The notes under the pieces are model-generated. The model did not search any database and had not been told where the DNA came from. It saw nothing but the letters and a program-made list of their open reading frames with translations. This document shows, in pieces, positions 49,001-51,851 of a stretch of 64,000 nt of DNA. Location: NCBI GenBank assembly GCA_905221605.1, contig CAJNDS010002648.1:242501-306500 (forward strand). The letters run 5' to 3'. Each line of letters opens with the position of its first letter. Positions within the stretch are counted from its first letter, which is position 1. Source of the stretch: Symbiodinium natans (lineage: Eukaryota > Sar > Dinophyceae > Suessiales > Symbiodiniaceae). The translations under genes were made by a program, and so were the position numbers.

Positions 49001-51851
49001 AATGTTGTTAAAGGCCTGGGGAGATGTTGTCGTCGGTTCTAGGGATTCGCAGCCTGTCCGACCCTAAACCCCTAAACCCTAAACCCTAAACCCTAAACCC
49101 TAAACCCTAAACCCTAAACCCTAAACCCTAAACCCTAAACCCTAAACCCTAAACCCTAAACCCTAAACCCCAGAAGCCCAAAGCTCAAACGCCCCCCCCA
49201 CACATCATTCTGCGCACAAGCGACCCAAGGTCAGCGACCTGCCCTGGAGGAGGTGCCGGTGTCGGAGGACTTCGGCGTGGGACCCTACATGAGGATTGAT
49301 CGAAATTCAAGGGTTTAGGGTTTAGGGTTTAGGTTTTAGGGTTTGGGGTTTAGGGTTTAGGGTTTCGGGTTTAGGGTTTAGGGTTTATAGGGTTTGGGGG
49401 TTAGGGTGTCCCAGGCCAAAATTGATGTCCGAAAGAACCCTTTTCGGACACCAGTTTGAACTAGAGAGCATATTGAACGGGAAAAACCTCTTCGGCATAG
49501 AATACACCAGCGGGGATCTTCAACTCTCAAACTTGATTTCCAAGCGATTTGCAATTCAGATGCGATTTGGACACGATTGTCTTCGATGAGACCAAATTGC
49601 AGGGTTCAGGGTCCAGCACCTCAAGTCCAAGCATTCACTAGTCAAGCAATGTATCGAGCGTTGGAAAAATACCCACCCGCGCGAAGAACCCCACAATAAT
49701 CAGAAAACAAAAAGTTCTACATGACTCTTTACAGTACAAGAATTTCCTTAATCCAGCTTAAATCCTATATCTTCAAACAAGCCTAAGACCCTTACCCCGA
49801 AACCCTACGCCCTGAATCCCCTGCACCCTGAGCCCTGAGCCCTAAACTCCTGGTCCCGGAGCCCTAAACCCTAAACCCTAAACCCTAAACCCTCAACCCT
49901 AAACCCTAAACCCTAAACTCTAAACCCTAAACCCTAAACCCCTAAAACCCTAAAACCCTAAACCCGAAACCCTAAATTCCTGGGCCCTGAACCCTAAGCC
50001 CTTGGCCCTAAGCACTGAACCCTAAGCCTTGTGTCGGCGGCTCACAAAGTGAGTAGGCTTGGTGCCCGGTTGTTCGACATGTGAGTAGGGTTGCTGGCCG
50101 ATTGTTCGAAATCTGAATACGGTTGGTGCCCGAGTGTTCGCAATCTTCACTTGAATGGGAAGAGAGAGTTTAGGGTTTAGGGTTTAGGGTTTAGGGTTTA
50201 GGGGCTTGGCTGGTGCTAGCTTTGGTTGGCTCCGATTTGCTCGTTTCGAGTCGTAAACGGGTGGCTTTGAGGTGGCAATGTCTAGCCAGTTCTACGTCCC
50301 CCAAACCCTAAACCCAACACCCTAAACCCTAACCCTGCACCCTACACCCCAAACCCTAAACCCTAAACCCTAAACCCTAAAACCCTAAACCCTAAACTCT
50401 AAACCCTAAACCCTAAACCCTAAACCCTAAACCCTAAACCCTAAACCCTAAACCCCAAGAAGCCGGTTCGTTGGCCCTCCGCCCAAGGTGCTGAACATCG
50501 GGAGCACTTGTGTGCCATCATGCAGGCCATGGTCATGTGGGGAAACGGTCTGGCTTCCCGAAACTCCTAAACGCTAAACCCTAAACCCTAAACCCTAAAC
50601 CCTGAACCCTGAATCCTAAACCCTAAACCCTAAACCCTAAACCCAAAACGCAAAACCCAAAACCCTAAACCCTAAACCCTAAACCCTAGCCCTAAACCCT
50701 AAAGCCTAAACCCTAAACCCGAAACCCGAAACCTCAAACCCTGAAACCTCTAGGGCTTGGGAGACCCTTGGCCTACAATCGCCCATACCCCGGCCCTTGC
50801 GCTTGACAATCGGGAATGTCTCGTCTGGTCCCTACATCCCGAAACCCACACCCTAGACCCCTAAACCCTAAATCGCTACATCCCTAAACCCTAAACCCTA
50901 AAGCCCTACATCCCTAAATTCCACGCCCTAAACCCCGAAAACCCTACAACCAAAGACCCCAAACCCCTAAAACCTTAAACCCCTAAACCCTAAACCCGAA
51001 ACCCTAAGCCCTAAACCCTAAACCCTAAACCCTAAACCCCAAACCCCAAACCCCAATTCCCAAACCCCTAAATCTCACAGCTCCAGGCATGCTGGACCGA
51101 GGATGCGGATGAGAGGCCCTGGGCGGGCTTTAGGGTTTAGGGTTTCGGGGTTTGGGGGTCTAGGGGTTCAGGGGTTTAGGCTTTAGGGTTTAGGGTTTAG
51201 GGGTTTAGGGGCTTAGGGGTTCAGAGGTTTAGGGATTTAGGGGCTTAGGGGTTTAGGGGTTTAGGGGTTGAGGTATGTAGAGGTTTAGGGGTTTGGGGTT
51301 GGGGGGGTTTTAGGTTTTAGGGTTTGAGGGTTTTTGCAAAGGTTGCGGGGCACCAGGGCTTGGGTTTGAGGATTGAGAATTTGGGGCTTAAGCCGGCTGA
51401 AGCTTCTTGAAAGCGATTTCGGGCGTGCGGTTTGCGGGTGGAGGGTTCTCTTAGATGGGGGTTCTCCAAGTGCAGGTTTTGGGTTTAGGGTTTTTGGGTT
51501 GAGCTTTTCCTTGCTTATCGGCTTTTCTGGCTACTTCTCGATTTTTCATTCGTCGTGTATCTCATCAAGTAGCCAGTTTTAGTTGAGAGTCGAACCCTGC
51601 ACTCACCCCTAGCTCCAAACCCCGAACCCCAAACCCCAAACCCCAAACCCTAAACCCTAAACCCTAAACCCCAAACCCCAAACCCCAAACCCTAAACCCT
51701 AAACCCCAAACCCCAAACCCTAAACCCTAAACCCGAAACCCTAAATCCTAAATCCTAAACCCTAAACCATAAACCCCAAACTTCCCTACCCTAAGCTAGT
51801 TTCGGTCCCATGAACGAGGGAGTCCGCGGCCGGCGCCGCTTCGCGGATTGA
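22213..51851 (+). CDS. gene 2: TKL-type protein kinase in 20 micro-exons
   Basis: The 20 exons listed separately sum to 1026 nt, 341 codons plus TGA, in phase throughout. Motifs in order: G-loop LGAGSFSYVF (57-66), VAVKVLK with ATP-binding Lys80, a helix-C candidate, RHPNLVNVLG, hinge YIVLELCRGGSL, ALDFLH, HRDVKSGN (catalytic Asp173), KVGDMG (Asp198; DMG instead of DFG), GTLRYMAPE (224), ADVFSFGILLHEIVSG, GQRPALEEVP, CWTEDADERP. HRDVKS and CW..DA.ERP point to the tyrosine-kinase-like Ser/Thr group. All catalytic residues are present, so activity is likely. N-terminus is a short helix-rich extension without signal peptide. Coding DNA is about 3.5 percent of the locus; a 9.9-kb retrotransposon lies in intron 13. 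Confidence 0.85.
22360..22403 (+). CDS. gene 2 exon 2
   Basis: AHFLSRGALGSFVV plus two bases of Lys; AG|G acceptor, GTGGGG donor, phase 2 end. CCCTAAA before, GAGGGTT repeats after. Confidence 0.55.
22404..23751 (+). other. gene 2 intron 2
   Basis: GAGGGTT array 22411-22470; a 600-bp unique segment 22530-23130 with two modest open frames (22537-22731, 22803-23063) and a CA repeat; poly-C/poly-A 23229-23261; degenerate CCCTAAA up to 23730. The open frames show no known motif. Confidence 0.5.
22411..22470 (+). repeat. (GAGGGTT)n variant array
   Basis: Eight units of a one-base variant of TTTAGGG. Confidence 0.88.
23752..23838 (+). CDS. gene 2 exon 3 (N-terminal helix before kinase domain)
   Basis: Encodes QSLAEMEGDASIIQDLQQ and CENVTTLRRN; AG|G acceptor, GTTTGG donor, phase 2 end. 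The join gives NRLGAGSFSYVF, placing it directly before the G-loop. Confidence 0.7.
23839..25573 (+). other. gene 2 intron 3
   Basis: TTTAGGG 23848-23900 after the donor; a three-fold direct repeat GGGGTTTCGAAAT..GGGTACCTTATTGGG (24145-24300); a dispersed repeat 24315-24375; a GTTCGGG array 24650-24715; exon-like islands 24905-24960, 25020-25080, 25140-25225 and 25450-25485 not needed by the frame. Confidence 0.5.
24315..24375. repeat. dispersed repeat (copy at 53463-53530)
   Basis: ATCCTACTATTTGGG followed by GGGGTCCCCT.TT.TCGTAA.CCCCC occurs here and at 53463-53530 with diverged middle. Confidence 0.55.
25574..25605 (+). CDS. gene 2 exon 4 (kinase subdomain I)
   Basis: LGAGSFSYVF is the glycine-rich ATP loop (GxGxFxxV). 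AG|G acceptor, GC donor, phase 1 end. Confidence 0.85.
25606..26309 (+). repeat. gene 2 intron 4
   Basis: Short TTTAGGG-like units near 25660-25695, CCCTAAA units 25745-25875, an island 25880-26160 with a Lys/Pro minus frame, CCCTAAA tract 26205-26288 before the acceptor. Confidence 0.55.
26310..26365 (+). CDS. gene 2 exon 5 (kinase subdomain II)
   Basis: CSMDGFEEPVAVKVLKSK; Lys80 of VAVK is the ATP-binding lysine. AG|G acceptor, GA donor, phase 0 end; TTTAGGG array follows. Confidence 0.87.
26550..26592 (+). CDS. gene 2 exon 6 (helix C candidate)
   Basis: DVLPGRGRESEFIQ; the acidic Glu/Phe pattern suits helix C. AG|G acceptor, GC donor, phase 1 end that fits exon 7 (QGLRHPN). Helix C is shorter than usual, so an extra small exon may exist; a near-copy of its last 25 bp lies at 26734. 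Confidence 0.65.
26593..27138 (+). repeat. gene 2 intron 6
   Basis: Holds a near-copy of the end of exon 6 (26734-26762), CCCTAAA 26620-26685, TTTAGGG 26815-26890, an open island 26940-27010, and TTTAGGG 27090-27125. Tract order is reversed compared with most introns. Confidence 0.5.
27139..27190 (+). CDS. gene 2 exon 7 (kinase subdomain IV)
   Basis: LRHPNLVNVLGIFEGH; a textbook HPNLV strand. AG|G acceptor, GTCCGG donor, phase 2 end. Confidence 0.88.
27191..27883 (+). repeat. gene 2 intron 7
   Basis: TTTAGGG arrays 27228-27300 and 27374-27468 on the donor side; CCCTAAA arrays 27577-27730 and 27855-27875 on the acceptor side. Confidence 0.75.
27884..27926 (+). CDS. gene 2 exon 8 (kinase subdomain V, hinge)
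   Basis: HYIVLELCRGGSLQ, the hinge between lobes. AG|G acceptor, GC donor, phase 0 end. Confidence 0.88.
27950..28290 (+). repeat. (CT)n followed by GTGCGC alternating tract
   Basis: CTCTCT runs to about 28056, then 220 bp of alternating purine-pyrimidine GTGCGC/GTGCGT, able to form Z-DNA. It creates Arg/Thr/His-rich frames on both strands that are not genes. Confidence 0.9.
28651..29215 (+). repeat. 321-bp tandem duplication
   Basis: The segment beginning CCCCCAAGGAGGTGTAAGAG at 28651 recurs at 28972, with one base change in the unique part and small changes in the CCCTAAA part. Confidence 0.88.
29283..29350 (+). CDS. gene 2 exon 9 (kinase helices D-E)
   Basis: DAIHGASSVWSSHVPLRHRL then RA; AG|G acceptor, GC donor, phase 2 end. 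With its neighbours it reads GGSLQDAIHG ... LRAGCDVATALDFLH. Confidence 0.82.
29351..29768 (+). repeat. gene 2 intron 9
   Basis: CCCTAAA-type units only (29380-29550) plus AAAACCCG variants before the acceptor. No TTTAGGG tract on the donor side. Confidence 0.6.
29769..29808 (+). CDS. gene 2 exon 10 (kinase subdomain VIa)
   Basis: CDVATALDFLHQQ, helix E end. AG|G acceptor, GTGGGG donor, phase 0 end. Confidence 0.88.
29809..31281 (+). repeat. gene 2 intron 10
   Basis: Degenerate repeats of both strands, G-rich GGGTTTCAGGGC units (30310-30560), CCCTAAA 30800-30905 and the CCTAAGAGC array 31150-31240. A dispersed TATAGAGAGGGACCCCT motif at 30065 has a counterpart at 55800. Confidence 0.55.
31150..31240 (+). 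repeat. (CCTAAGAGC)n 9-mer array
   Basis: About ten units, a lengthened variant of CCCTAAA, directly before exon 11. Gives Lys-Ser-Pro and Arg-Ala-Leu frames that are not real. Confidence 0.9.
31282..31310 (+). CDS. gene 2 exon 11 (catalytic loop)
   Basis: DILHRDVKS; His-Arg-Asp with catalytic Asp173 and Lys175. AG|G acceptor, GTGCGC donor, phase 2 end. Only 29 bp. Confidence 0.9.
31311..32244 (+). repeat. gene 2 intron 11
   Basis: TTTAGGG array 31321-31425 after the donor, CCCTAAA array 31693-31792, then unique DNA 31800-32240 with G-rich units. Frames at 31878-32144 and 31885-32127 are unplaced. Confidence 0.6.
32245..32293 (+). CDS. gene 2 exon 12 (catalytic loop end)
   Basis: Completes Gly, then NAFLFTVLQAPRLESR; Asn178 is the HRDxKxxN asparagine. 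Donor GTTTAG is itself the first telomere-like unit. Confidence 0.85.
32294..33218 (+). repeat. gene 2 intron 12
   Basis: Begins inside a TTTAGGG run (GTTTAGGGTTTAGGG), ends after CCCTAAA runs (32660-32735, 32830-32935, 33020-33212). Island 32350-32540 unremarkable. Confidence 0.75.
33219..33278 (+). CDS. gene 2 exon 13 (magnesium loop)
   Basis: VKVGDMGFARPLSDFDIMTQ; Asp198 of DMG binds metal. Phe to Met at this position also occurs in some other kinases. AG|G acceptor, GC donor, phase 0 end. Confidence 0.88.
33279..33582 (+). repeat. gene 2 intron 13, left part
   Basis: GGGGCTTTTGG / GGGGGCGCTTGG-type degenerate G-rich units, a short TTTAGGG, then a CCCTAAA array from 33466 into which the retrotransposon inserted. 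A Gly/Leu/Ala frame here is a repeat artefact. Confidence 0.7.
33583..33587 (+). repeat. target-site duplication, left copy (CCCTA)
   Basis: Five bases identical to 43494-43498 flank the element. Because the target is a CCCTAAA array, a chance match is possible, but 5 bp is the expected length for Ty1/copia integration. Confidence 0.75.
33588..33808 (+). repeat. 5' LTR
   Basis: 221 bp, starts TGCGGAGCTG, ends CCCCCCGTA. Identical to the 3' LTR except at 33754. The 3' end is TA rather than the usual CA. Confidence 0.95.
33651..33670 (+). promoter_or_regulatory. spliced-leader-like sequence in 5' LTR
   Basis: CCGGATATTTTTGGCTCAAG resembles the dinoflagellate spliced leader, whose 3' half ends TTTTGGCTCAAG; the last 12 bases are identical. 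It may be a relict leader taken up through reverse transcription of a trans-spliced RNA, marking the R region start. Confidence 0.55.
33809..33829 (+). other. presumed primer-binding site
   Basis: The bases right after the 5' LTR (GGTTATGAGCCC) resemble the GGTATCAGAGCC initiator-tRNA site of copia elements with small indels. Position is right, match imperfect. Confidence 0.4.
33871..37605 (+). CDS. retrotransposon gag-protease polyprotein
   Basis: ATG at 33871 gives 1244 residues; the frame is open 10 codons further upstream without ATG. Gag shows a CCCH-type finger (CX9CX5CX3H from residue 704) and a CCHC zinc knuckle CFECGAVGHLQPQC (residue 734) that bind nucleic acid. Two retropepsin-like centres follow: VDTAATH (residue 863, degenerate) and LDSGASH (residue 1024, canonical). 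The end (RVVVHLFSG) is the beginning of the methyltransferase-like domain and is cut by TGA at 37603 unless the ribosome shifts at 37548-37554. N-terminal 600 residues are Gly/Pro/Glu-rich and unlike anything I recognise. Confidence 0.9.
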   Translation: MDMMRRRSEPGLSPMANEAEGNRGGGGEDRQQMVQALTDGREVAMIQPTPQVENEVVPVQAANPFWSERAQEEMRLRQSRPASLPASGGDRSGEGTRRPPSLQDLLGQEPAPVERPSSGLMGQMERGTIGGVQADEELIPDVSGEEQTEDMAVVKRALKELLVQTKELGNRLHRVEEKSYTSAASGSASRARSSGVVDANTAYPLGMTPEKQYLPGQVFYTDGMGGFWTVLPDGTWLPIEGYDLPKGCDLQSLPGSRKGDVQVEDEKEVPMMHVAEGKKPSRLPPLNYPTGGPASGGYASGPPGLTHVPITSVPSGVDGSAAPVGNQPGFVSARETATQENSAGSGGYTMVDDVPYRWKMVAGKLELEKVPLTAVAPGIGHGLPQGPGGRVSLPPGAVVPRGMPITGDSSGTERPEALGKHVMSLPTLADYTPSNPTALGDWIAMIEPMLSSLTDTGRVWWQCVYSKAYQAYAKWLSVSPLERLGIKAELEGLKVVQTVHVLLEQRAVSLLLQAIPERLKTEIVSTRMLGSVMIFYKLLTVYQPGGANERSTMLNFLVQPSPATSISEAIKGVRQWAQWRSRLRELRAAEPDATLLIKGLDGLSSALLAKHPTVHFRVASFREKLGVDYSPTSETATKLAEMLQAEFELLLHSAGEQEVKQDSDAKKRARLNKAQKGTGDETEEGDKGKGKGKRYSGDGERPFCWIYGKTDAGCKFGSRCKFRHDKDSLERGRCFECGAVGHLQPQCPYKDGASSNVDSNPERSRSKGNSPKGGKGGKGAKWGNAKKAEVAEGGDETANAGLDKGSASPSSPSTANQVLVEALEVLKSMKLSSEQSASNGDPSIRMLCGSGLLQQEGRVALVDTAATHLVRTLFPWECLPDTTVMVQSALGGVTMRITEKGTLIREDNGPLIIPLWLILEFGANLTVINGMCHMGAKSSLDQLLWFEHGCLVMDYKTAEKMVLDAEGQRVSWSHSQWRNGRADCGVGSSDATLLPKQGEGRGVCVLHVARVSDTNECSGMGMLDSGASHLLRSLRPGEQLPQQKVLVSLAVGSREMCITPGGTLVTPEMVDPLVPIGKASALVGLRVQWRGGKCTASHPVLGELRVRDLNGCPCLEKEVALQIIDEMDWCSPKQALKVARMVQGCPNTDNEVAVKTSLQSAARTASANEEEFVQACWRFLRWYYGDIPENMLMELLPRGDIAALPFNRHKRRRLARAKRVVVHLFSGNKNGIFPVGMWRYWSWI
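37548..37554 (+). promoter_or_regulatory. candidate -1 frameshift site GGGAAAC
   Basis: In the gag frame this reads G GGA AAC, the X XXY YYZ pattern of -1 slippery sites in the right phase. The -1 frame continues the LFSG domain for about 58 codons to 37727. A downstream pseudoknot was not established. Confidence 0.5.
37548..38355 (+). CDS. methyltransferase-like domain, frame-broken
   Basis: HLFSG (end of gag frame) resembles motif I and VVGGPPCRTVS (about 37680-37715) resembles motif IV of C5-cytosine methyltransferases, with PC as the catalytic pair. VFFGMESPGDP and FDQGALGHALVKPTTF follow. The reading switches at 37720-37726 by +1 into EDGGPPVL, then stays open to TAA at 38353. Dinoflagellate retrotransposons carrying cytosine methyltransferases have been reported, but this domain is too diverged to be sure of activity. 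The second break has no slippery site and suggests decay or a sequence error. Confidence 0.55.
38289..39626 (+). CDS. retrotransposon integrase
   Basis: The frame opens at 38289 (no early ATG; first ATG 38346). It has the HX4HX6CX2C zinc motif HCLRGHIPFRRDCQIC and a DDE core: DLAGPYK (first Asp), HSDRAGEF (second Asp), and Glu in NGRAEA exactly 35 residues after the second Asp. An acidic insert of about 45 residues lies between the first two catalytic positions. It inserts the element's DNA in the nucleus. Overlaps the preceding frame at 38304-38355 without a slippery site, so an indel is likely there. Confidence 0.9.
   Translation, partial: RIRHRLAQWLHESDAEREAMVLKKEEREGTLRRLTTEERAFRDHCLRGHIPFRRDCQICVSAAGKERRHLRRKHGDAYTLSLDLAGPYKCSKDAHQQKPRHAVIGVYQFPMLDPNVGRPPEKEEDADEVEDHVADEGAGVGEWLGDAVANFEEEGSAPVEPAPVLEAEVLKIQASEKSWKELKDHLTQPVRMINFVMVEPIVDKQQTTVLSAVQRMMVRLQRHGYPVLRIHSDRAGEFVNARFRSFCETRLIYRTTGDPGVPQTNGRAEACVGLFKRGVRSLFKEARLGPAYWALAARHWSMLRWQKAQRELGLNPKALLPFGAQIQVKRRPWELLGPDGTKKGRQWVDRTQPALLLGPCDDLPGGYWVEAQGTAKDPDELVLFPCTTIFSNIKEPPELELEGVVEEQEPLLQSIVSRGKNRRFGLLMRKDLLYLRLAILQFAVG
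39545..39551 (+). promoter_or_regulatory. candidate -1 frameshift site AAAAAAC
   Basis: In the integrase frame it reads A AAA AAC, one of the most efficient known -1 slippery heptamers. The -1 frame goes on as PALRFADEEGPPLPPP into the reverse-transcriptase ORF. Without a shift the integrase frame ends at TGA 39624, overlapping the next ATG (TGATG). Confidence 0.6.
39626..43087 (+). CDS. retrotransposon oxygenase-like domain, reverse transcriptase and RNase H
   Basis: 1153 residues from ATG 39626, though synthesis is probably by -1 frameshift. Numbering from the codon before the ATG: residues about 150-275 hold LHRDSHN (HxD, 187/189), GDYKDGQLWVED, a distal His255 and NRVSL with Arg264, the layout of a 2OG-Fe(II) oxygenase. 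Coiled acidic region 320-460. Reverse transcriptase from about 475 with LDISKAFLTAPM (Asp545) and YVDDFL (657/658). RNase H with Asp843, Glu884, Asp922 and Asp971. The tail has two hydrophobic segments (about 1004-1021, 1062-1080) and a Cys cluster ending CKHCLKDGW. Catalytic residues are intact. Confidence 0.92.
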   Translation: MEKSPASSLRGHVGSLRLLRKRGESPPLEIFEDDMQGLGELEENADVEDNVPGDEYWPTCCSPHENAYLVCKSETAGDGTQLEKEEQKAKSMYERSMYDYVDCEELLEGIVYPKRVNRRGGINNWCASTRALVLGHYTHGGVCGITKETHRRPWLCRYLASFVRHHNPEAKFSALQISCNAPVSLHRDSHNEKHCCNYVCGFGDYKDGQLWVEDEKVLEEGAEVVEQSYGKKVLPGKLVDIHWNFMSFFPRKLHGPMPWKGNRVSLTGYTPVFMERLSYKDRCYLLQCKFPLPEPQAEEGEKRKWLKMTLKETSLDDLAEEVDYAVFEAHQWALEEHLSIRRLIAEQECCILDEFHGSANESNEEKGSETREWLVKAKRAEEQLSKFLVKAAQVQQMVQENTALEAAEEVEFLQTKTIPTQEAMQELEKWRESLSDEVTSLVKELEVVEPTTQEKLDKLAEEPSAPVIEHVPSLVVFTRKQGTGRRRARICACGNFISSTAATEYEGPRSLSRHSLYAPGLDSTTFRCQVRHAAYMVWIIAGLDISKAFLTAPMNRAQREGRLVVVQPPRAAVKLGLCTKEERWIVRKALYGLAESPAAWVEWRDQRLQGMSWVSKDGQAMSFQRSNADPSLFLIMAQEKPEGASKLVGTMGLYVDDFLMAGTMTVLREALEQIRKEWKTSEPEFCGPGCGDGFLKFLGVQIWYRNGSFFLNQEDFVRDLLNRRGYQIDETGKGSNLPMVKETPGEEEEVDIPSLRAAQGAVGEFLWVAIKTRPDLAFCTSQLSLWTSRRPRFVVKKAEEVFRYLAATPTLGLTFGAIATCEKERNEVLRYGRGVKVVESYADASFAAGENEKSHSGAVVVWGDCPVMWATQRQSTVALSTAEAELHASIEGATMIQSCTPIIAALVGTGEESLQKVLYTDSVSTCSIIQYPAGSWRTRHLRIRAAGVRSLVDRGYMVIAHLRGEYMIADLLTKLMSGQVYAKQKALWGLRLLVQGTDLKKASLAMAVMMVAASLQGMATGGEEVSTAGFFCSEEGVCKVANTSTVMVLAQGIEMVVNNSDLVAYLVAAIILWELAWCLFRRLYKWLWIKKAVVIPASATLYTTVGGNCMHASSDCDVLRYSQPRAKTLCKHCLKDGWVVNAEFLGEERAAGT
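43088..43259 (+). other. retrotransposon 3' untranslated segment
   Basis: Between the stop and the polypurine tract. Contains TTTTTGGCCAAAG near 43204, otherwise nothing recognised. Confidence 0.6.
43260..43272 (+). other. polypurine tract
   Basis: AGGACAGGGGGAG abuts the 3' LTR, the expected plus-strand priming site; one C interrupts it. Confidence 0.7.
43273..43493 (+). repeat. 3' LTR
   Basis: 221 bp, one mismatch to the 5' LTR; contains the second spliced-leader-like copy at 43336-43355. Confidence 0.95.
43494..43498 (+). repeat. target-site duplication, right copy (CCCTA)
   Basis: Matches 33583-33587; the CCCTAAA array continues from here. Confidence 0.75.
43499..44135 (+). repeat. gene 2 intron 13, right part
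   Basis: CCCTAAA tracts 43494-43573, 43735-43790, 43925-44090 with small islands (43575-43730, 43810-43920) that show no motif. Confidence 0.7.
44136..44193 (+). CDS. gene 2 exon 14 (activation segment, APE)
   Basis: GVGTLRYMAPEVLNSGDTL; Ala-Pro-Glu ends at 224. AG|G acceptor, GC donor, phase 1 end. It joins exon 13 across the retrotransposon as MTQGVGTLRYMAPE. Confidence 0.9.
44194..45818 (+). repeat. gene 2 intron 14
   Basis: CCCTAAAA array with an about 110-bp internal duplication (44205-44450), TTTAGGG 44690-44885, long CCCTAAA arrays 44970-45335 and 45480-45785 with TAAATAAACCC variants. Confidence 0.75.
45819..45881 (+). CDS. gene 2 exon 15 (kinase subdomain IX)
   Basis: EYGVQADVFSFGILLHEIVS; Asp of DVFSFG stabilises the catalytic loop. 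AG|G acceptor, GC donor, phase 1 end. Confidence 0.88.
45882..46419 (+). repeat. gene 2 intron 15
   Basis: TTTAGGG variants 45897-46040 on the donor side, CCCTAAA array 46062-46380 on the acceptor side. Confidence 0.7.
46420..46494 (+). CDS. gene 2 exon 16 (kinase subdomain X)
   Basis: GAVFPKELDAGSFNMFHAQ then SCSVN; phase 1 in and out, AG|G acceptor, GC donor. Gives HEIVSGGAVFPKEL ... VNGQRPALEEVP. Confidence 0.7.
46590..47050. repeat. GAAACG-motif cluster
   Basis: At least ten copies of GAAACG or CGAAACGT, some in inverted pairs (CGTTTTCAACGAAACG), plus a duplicated GAGCCTAATTT segment (46985, 47018). No coding signal. Confidence 0.6.
47222..47352. repeat. dispersed repeat, copy 2
   Basis: Diverged counterpart of 17805-17940 in the same orientation. 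Confidence 0.6.
49230..49258 (+). CDS. gene 2 exon 17
   Basis: QRPALEEVP after a shared Gly codon: the G-x-RP motif of TKL kinases. AG|G acceptor, GTGTCG donor, phase 0 end; 29 bp. Confidence 0.75.
49259..50459 (+). repeat. gene 2 intron 17
   Basis: TTTAGGG variants 49311-49400; unique AT-richer block 49410-49790; CCCTAAA 49860-49970; TTTAGGG 50168-50205; CCCTAAA array 50345-50457 abutting the acceptor. Confidence 0.7.
50460..50525 (+). CDS. gene 2 exon 18
   Basis: KPVRWPSAQGAEHREHL then CAIMQ; phase 0, GC donor. Joins as CAIMQACWTEDADERP, the helix before subdomain XI. Confidence 0.78.
50526..51086 (+). repeat. gene 2 intron 18
   Basis: Only CCCTAAA-type repeats (50565-50745, 50990-51070) with degenerate units between. 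Confidence 0.65.
51087..51126 (+). CDS. gene 2 exon 19 (kinase subdomain XI)
   Basis: ACWTEDADERPWA, the conserved CW..D...RP. AG|G acceptor, GC donor (phase 1). TTTAGGG units follow. Confidence 0.85.
51127..51795 (+). repeat. gene 2 intron 19
   Basis: TTTAGGGG/TTTAGGG variants 51130-51335, an open frame 51373-51582 that could be an alternative terminal exon (LSRLKLLESDFG), then CCCTAAA/CCCCAAA 51610-51780. Confidence 0.55.
51796..51851 (+). CDS. gene 2 exon 20 (terminal, tentative)
   Basis: SFGPMNEGVRGRRRFAD and TGA at 51849-51851; completes the frame in phase. CCCTAAA before, TTTAGGG after. The 51373-51582 frame is the alternative. Confidence 0.55.

Larger units (their letters stand above)
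46495..49229 (+). other. gene 2 intron 16
   Basis: TTTAGGG-type units 46505-46560; a GAAACG-rich unique block 46590-47050; dispersed repeat copy 47222-47352; CCCTAAA array 47670-47985; TTTAGGGG 48045-48140; TTTAGGG 48360-48410; a unique block 48430-49050; CCCTAAA 49060-49170. Frames at 48447-48683 and 48693-48974 lack known motifs. Confidence 0.6.
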